Position numbers and translations under genes: made by a program
In this document: piece after piece, positions 60,857 through 64,000 of the stretch
Layout of the letters: each line of letters begins with the position of its first letter
How positions within the stretch are numbered: the first letter of the stretch is position 1
Notes under the pieces: model-generated
Databases searched by the model: none
What the model was told of the DNA's origin: nothing
Seen by the model: the letters and a program-made list of their open reading frames with translations, nothing else
Assembly: GCF_001653515.1 (NCBI RefSeq)
Contig: NZ_LYOY01000051.1
Span: forward strand, 1,260,001-1,324,000
Direction of reading: 5' to 3'
Length of the DNA stretch: 64,000 bases
DNA from: Streptomyces sp. ERV7
Lineage (GTDB): Bacteria > Actinomycetota > Actinomycetes > Streptomycetales > Streptomycetaceae

Positions 60857-61741
60857 ATGAGCCATGTCGAGAACGAACTCAGCAGCCAGCCCGAGTGCTG
60901 GAAGCGCGCCGCCGAGCTGGCGGTGCACCACAAGGACGCCCTTCCCGCGCCGGGCGAGCGGGTCGCGATCGTCGGCTGCGGCACCTCGCTGTTCATGGCG
61001 CAGGCCGTCGCCGCCCTGCGCGAGGGCGCGGGCCAGGGCGAGACCGACGCCTTCGCCGCGTCCGAGTACCCGGCCGGCCGCGCCTACGACCGGGTCGTCG
61101 CCCTCACCCGCTCCGGCACCACCACCGAGGTCCTCGAACTCCTCGCGAAGGTGCGCGGCGGCGCCCGTACCACCGCGATCACCGCCGACCCGGAGACCCC
61201 GGTGATGCGGGCCGCCGACGACATCGTGGTCCTGGAGTTCGCGGACGAGGAGTCGGTCGTCCAGACCCGCTTCGCCACCACCGCGCTCACCCTGCTCCGC
61301 GCCCACCTCGGCCTCCACACCGAGCAGGCCGTCGCCGACGCGCGCACCGCGCTGGCCGAGCCGCTGCCCGAAGGGCTCGTCGGGCGGACCCAGTTCACGT
61401 TCCTGGGGCGCGGCTGGACCGTCGGGCTCGCCCAGGAGGCCGCGCTGAAGATGCGCGAGGCGTCGCTGTCCTGGACCGAGGCGTACCCCGCCATGGAGTA
61501 CCGCCACGGCCCGATCAGCATCTCCACCCACACCACGGCCACCTGGATGTTCGGCGAGGCCCCGGACGGCCTCGCCGAACAGGTGCGGGCCACCGGCGCC
61601 CAGTGGGTGGCCGGGCACCTCGACCCGCTGGCCGAGCTCGTACGGGCGCAGCGGCTCGCGGTCGCCGTCGCGGCCGCCCGGGGCCTCGACCCGGACCGCC
61701 CGCGCCACCTCACCCGCTCGGTGATCCTCGACGGCTCCTGA
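60857..61741 (+). CDS. SIS-domain sugar isomerase (AgaS-like)
   Basis: 294-residue protein with two sugar-isomerase (SIS) domains: GCGTSLFMAQAVAAL near residue 37 with TRSGTTTEVLELL near 78, and FLGRGWTVGLAQEAALKMREA near 185. It resembles AgaS/GlmS-type isomerases acting on amino-sugar or ketohexose phosphates. ATG at 60857 has GGGAG upstream; an in-frame start at 60749 falls inside the promoter. It heads an operon with the class II aldolase 63 bases later. Kinase genes often present between the two in related operons are absent. Confidence 0.88.
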   Translation: MSHVENELSSQPECWKRAAELAVHHKDALPAPGERVAIVGCGTSLFMAQAVAALREGAGQGETDAFAASEYPAGRAYDRVVALTRSGTTTEVLELLAKVRGGARTTAITADPETPVMRAADDIVVLEFADEESVVQTRFATTALTLLRAHLGLHTEQAVADARTALAEPLPEGLVGRTQFTFLGRGWTVGLAQEAALKMREASLSWTEAYPAMEYRHGPISISTHTTATWMFGEAPDGLAEQVRATGAQWVAGHLDPLAELVRAQRLAVAVAAARGLDPDRPRHLTRSVILDGS

Positions 61742-61804
61742 CCCGAGCCCGACGCATCCGGCAGAGCCCGACGTACGGAAGAGAAAGAGGACAGGGGAAG
61801 CACG

Positions 61805-62656
61805 ATGCCACTCGCCCAGACCGGGGCCCTGGTCACCGAAGCCGCCGCCAAGCGCAGCGCCGTCGCCGCCTTCAACATCATCACGCTCGAACACGCCGAG
61901 GCCGTCATCGCCGGCGCCGAGGCCGCGCACTCGCCGGTCGTCCTGCAGATCAGCGAGAACGCGGTGAAGTTCCGCTACGGCCGGGTGCTGCCGCTCGCCC
62001 GCGCCGCCGTCGCGGCCGCCGAGGCCGCCGCCGTACCCGTGGCGCTCCACCTCGACCACGTCAAGCGCGACGACCTGCTGCGCCAGGCGGCCGACGCCGG
62101 ATTCAGCTCGGTGATGTACGACGGCGGCCATCTGCCGTACGACCAGAACCTCGCCGCGACGCGTGCCGCCGCTGATTGGGCGCACACCCAGGGCCTGTGG
62201 ATCGAGGCCGAGCTGGGTGAGGTCGGCGGCAAGAACGGGCAGCCGCCGCTGGACGCGCACGCGCCCGGCGCCCGGACCGACCCCGAGGAGGCGCGCTCCT
62301 TCGTCGCCGAGTCGGGGGTCGACGCGCTCGCCGTCGCCATCGGCAACACGCACGCCATGACCACCCGTACGGCCGCGCTCGACCACGGTCTGCTCGCCCG
62401 CCTCGACTCGGCGCTGCACGTCCCGCTGGTGCTGCACGGCTCCTCGGGCGTCCCCGACGACGAGCTGGCGGCGGCGGTCGCGGGCGGAATGTCCAAGATC
62501 AATATCGGTACGGCGCTGAACATCGCCATGACCGACGCGATCCGCGCGTATCTCGCCGCCCATCCGGAGGCGGTGGACGCCCGCAGCTATCTGACGGTCG
62601 GGCGACAGGCGATGGTGCAGGCGGTCACCCGGCTCATCGGGGTGCTGAGAGCCTGA
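61805..62656 (+). CDS. Class II (zinc) ketose-bisphosphate aldolase
   Basis: 283-residue aldolase of the fructose/tagatose-1,6-bisphosphate type. ALHLDHVKRDD supplies the catalytic Asp and a zinc His. SVMYDGGHLPYDQN, IEAELGEVGG and VLHGSSGVPDDE (further zinc and phosphate contacts) are all present. Together with the SIS isomerase and DeoR regulator it fits tagatose/galactosamine-type breakdown, but a fructose-bisphosphate role cannot be excluded. ATG at 61805 follows AGGACAGGGGAAGCACG. Confidence 0.92.
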   Translation: MPLAQTGALVTEAAAKRSAVAAFNIITLEHAEAVIAGAEAAHSPVVLQISENAVKFRYGRVLPLARAAVAAAEAAAVPVALHLDHVKRDDLLRQAADAGFSSVMYDGGHLPYDQNLAATRAAADWAHTQGLWIEAELGEVGGKNGQPPLDAHAPGARTDPEEARSFVAESGVDALAVAIGNTHAMTTRTAALDHGLLARLDSALHVPLVLHGSSGVPDDELAAAVAGGMSKINIGTALNIAMTDAIRAYLAAHPEAVDARSYLTVGRQAMVQAVTRLIGVLRA

Positions 62657-62753
62657 CGCGCGCGCCGCGCGCCGCGCGCCGCGGGGGGCGGGGGGCGGCG
62701 GTGCCGACGGGCGGTCCGGGCCGCCGAAGGCCCGCCGCCGAGGCCCCCGCGCC
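62657..62753. other. Extreme GC simple-sequence stretch before the permease
   Basis: Includes GCGCGCCGCGCGCCGCGCGCC runs (not exact repeats) and GGGGGGCGGGGGGCGGCGG. No gene is supported. A substrate-binding protein gene or the permease start codon would be expected here; neither is seen. Confidence 0.5.
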
Positions 62754-63674
62754 CCCGGCCGGATCCGCAAGGCGAGCCTGCCGTATCTGCTCCTGCTCCC
62801 GGCCCTCGCCCTCGAACTCCTCGTCCACCTGGTGCCGATGGTCATCGGCACCGTGATGAGCTTCAAGACGCTCACCCAGTTCTTCATCCGCGACTGGTCC
62901 ACCGCGCCCTGGGCCGGATTCGACAACTACCGGATCTCCGTCGACTTCTCCGCACCCGTCGGCAGGGACCTGCTCGACTCCTTCGTCACCACCTGCCTGT
63001 TCACCGTGGCCTCGGTGGCGCTGTGCTGGCTGCTCGGCACGGCGGCGGCGATCTTCATGCAGGAGAGCTTCCCCGGCCGGGGCCTGCTGCGCGCCCTCTT
63101 CCTCGTCCCGTACGCCCTGCCGGTCTACGCGGCCGTCATCACCTGGGCGTTCATGTTCCAGCGCGACAACGGGCTGGTCAACCACGTCCTGCACGACCAG
63201 CTGGGACTCGGCGGCGACCGCGCCTTCTGGCTGATCGGCGACAACAGCTTCTACGCGCTGCTCACCGTCTCGGTCTGGAAGGGCTGGCCGTTCGCGTTCC
63301 TCATCGTGACGGCCGGGCTGCAGAACATCCCCAAGGAGCTGTACGAGGCCGCGGCCATCGACGGCGCCGGGATGTGGCAGCGGATCCGCCGGATCACCCT
63401 GCCCTCGCTCCGCCCGGTCAACCAGGTCCTCGTCCTGGTCCTGTTCCTGTGGACGTTCAACGACTTCAACACGCCGTACGTGCTGTTCGGACGCTCGGCA
63501 CCGAAGGCCGCGGACCTGATCTCGATCCACATCTACCAGTCGTCGTTCGTCACCTGGAACTTCGGCACCGGCGCCGCGATGTCGGTCCTGCTGCTGCTCT
63601 TCCTGCTCGTGGTGACGGCCCTCTATCTGCTCCTGACCTCAACGGGAAGGAAGTCCACCGATGGCCGGCGCTAG
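62754..63674 (+). CDS. Sugar ABC transporter permease (MalF-like), start uncertain
   Basis: Binding-protein-dependent permease with about six helices and the EAA loop PKELYEAAAIDGAGMWQRIRRITLPSL (central EAA...G, near residue 205). The first helix (ASLPYLLLLPALALELLVHLVP) is coded from about 62760, but no ATG or GTG precedes it in frame. The first start, GTG at 62832, falls inside that helix and would give 280 residues. The natural N-terminus is therefore missing or uses an unrecognised start. It overlaps the next permease gene by 14 bases. Confidence 0.82.
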   Translation, partial: PGRIRKASLPYLLLLPALALELLVHLVPMVIGTVMSFKTLTQFFIRDWSTAPWAGFDNYRISVDFSAPVGRDLLDSFVTTCLFTVASVALCWLLGTAAAIFMQESFPGRGLLRALFLVPYALPVYAAVITWAFMFQRDNGLVNHVLHDQLGLGGDRAFWLIGDNSFYALLTVSVWKGWPFAFLIVTAGLQNIPKELYEAAAIDGAGMWQRIRRITLPSLRPVNQVLVLVLFLWTFNDFNTPYVLFGRSAPKAADLISIHIYQSSFVTWNFGTGAAMSVLLLLFLLVVTALYLLLTSTGRKSTDGRR

Positions 63675-64000
63675 CCCCACCGCTCTGCCCCGCTCCTTCG
63701 TCCTGGCCCGCCGCGTCTTCCTCACCCTGCTCACCGCCTTCGTCCTGCTGCCGGTGTACGTGATGGCCAGCAGCTCCCTGAAGCCGCTGCAGGACGTGTC
63801 GGGGCGGTTCCGCTGGCTGCCCAGCGGGCTGACCGTCCGCCCCTACCTCGACATCTGGAAGACCGTCCCGCTCGCCGAGTACTTCATGAACTCCCTGATC
63901 GTGGCGGGCTCGGCGACCGTCCTGTCCGTCGTGGTGGCGATCCTCGCGGCGTACGCGGTGAGCCGTTACCGCTTCCGGGGCAGGCGCGTGTTCACCGTGA
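63661..64000 (+). CDS. Sugar ABC transporter permease (MalG-like), partial
   Basis: ATG at 63661 overlaps the preceding permease gene. The visible 113 residues give a cytoplasmic N-terminus, a first helix (RRVFLTLLTAFVLLPVYVMASSSLKP) and a second (NSLIVAGSATVLSVVVAILAAYAVSRY), the usual MalG start. The window cuts the gene. Together with the upstream permease it should import the sugar handled by the SIS isomerase and aldolase. Confidence 0.9.
   Translation, partial: MAGASPTALPRSFVLARRVFLTLLTAFVLLPVYVMASSSLKPLQDVSGRFRWLPSGLTVRPYLDIWKTVPLAEYFMNSLIVAGSATVLSVVVAILAAYAVSRYRFRGRRVFTV

Overview
The window is chromosomal DNA of a Streptomyces-like actinomycete. The evidence is very GC-rich sequence with GC3-biased codons, many GTG/TTG starts, overlapping stop/start codons within operons, an actinobacterial hopanoid cluster, a ydaO (c-di-AMP) riboswitch of the type that precedes rpf genes, a SARP regulator, DUF6126 and CGNR proteins, and the 24-residue ribosomal protein bL37.

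Layout. 0-1.7 kb: a two-gene ABC-2 polymer exporter. 2.0-14.0 kb: a tightly coupled hopanoid operon. It contains hpnC, hpnD, a 46-codon ORF, hpnE, a polyprenyl diphosphate synthase, shc, hpnG, hpnH, a wrecked ispG, dxs and an HpnO-like aminotransferase. It supplies C5 units (dxs), chain elongation, squalene (HpnCDE), cyclisation (Shc) and side-chain extension (HpnH, HpnG, aminotransferase). 14.0-18.0 kb: an XRE-cupin regulator with a DUF6126 partner behind a large inverted repeat, a protein phosphatase and a GH36 alpha-galactosidase. 18.4-23.1 kb: a c-di-AMP riboswitch that now precedes an Rpf-signal/CobK-tail chimera, cobF, the lactate-utilisation operon lutABC and a DUF309 gene. 23.2-28 kb: tRNA-Pro(GGG), a SulP transporter, an AraC regulator and a secreted deacetylase. 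28.3-30.1 kb: an accessory islet with two PIN-domain toxin-antitoxin pairs around the 3' half of a tRNA-Arg(CCG). 30.1-33.7 kb: a lipoprotein, a DUF1023 hydrolase and a WXG-like protein, then a deaminase and bL37. 33.7-38.1 kb: a kdp remnant (kdpB, kdpC, kdpE without kdpF, kdpA or kdpD) joined head to head with a LysM/M23 peptidase that has no start codon. 38.2-44.4 kb: mixed housekeeping genes. 44.5-46.3 kb: three truncated genes (sensor kinase, PspC, lipid kinase) abutting one another, then an odd long-variable-arm tRNA. 46.5-50.5 kb: a compact locus with 11-bp-period heptamer repeats at two promoters, a SARP gene, an SGNH-like protein and a class III aminotransferase-like protein that both lack key catalytic residues, and a DUF2156 protein. 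50.7-59.8 kb: a coupled SPFH/NAD-kinase-like pair, a secreted GH31 enzyme, CGNR, AzlCD, a DMT transporter, a PAP2 protein and a TetR regulator with a clear operator. 59.9-64 kb: a DeoR-controlled sugar-phosphate operon (SIS isomerase, class II aldolase, ABC permeases) that runs off the window.

Two themes stand out. First, at about eight places one gene stops in its interior and another begins: ispG, rpf/cobK, the missing kdpD, kdpB/LysM, kinase/PspC, PspC/lipid kinase, the tRNA-Arg half, and the aldolase/permease boundary. This points either to recurrent deletion in this lineage or to undetected assembly joins, and read mapping would decide. Second, the 46.5-50.5 kb locus looks like a small SARP regulon built around apparently catalytically dead enzyme folds. 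It is the best candidate here for an undescribed system. No CRISPR array, IS element, rRNA gene or PKS/NRPS cluster was seen.
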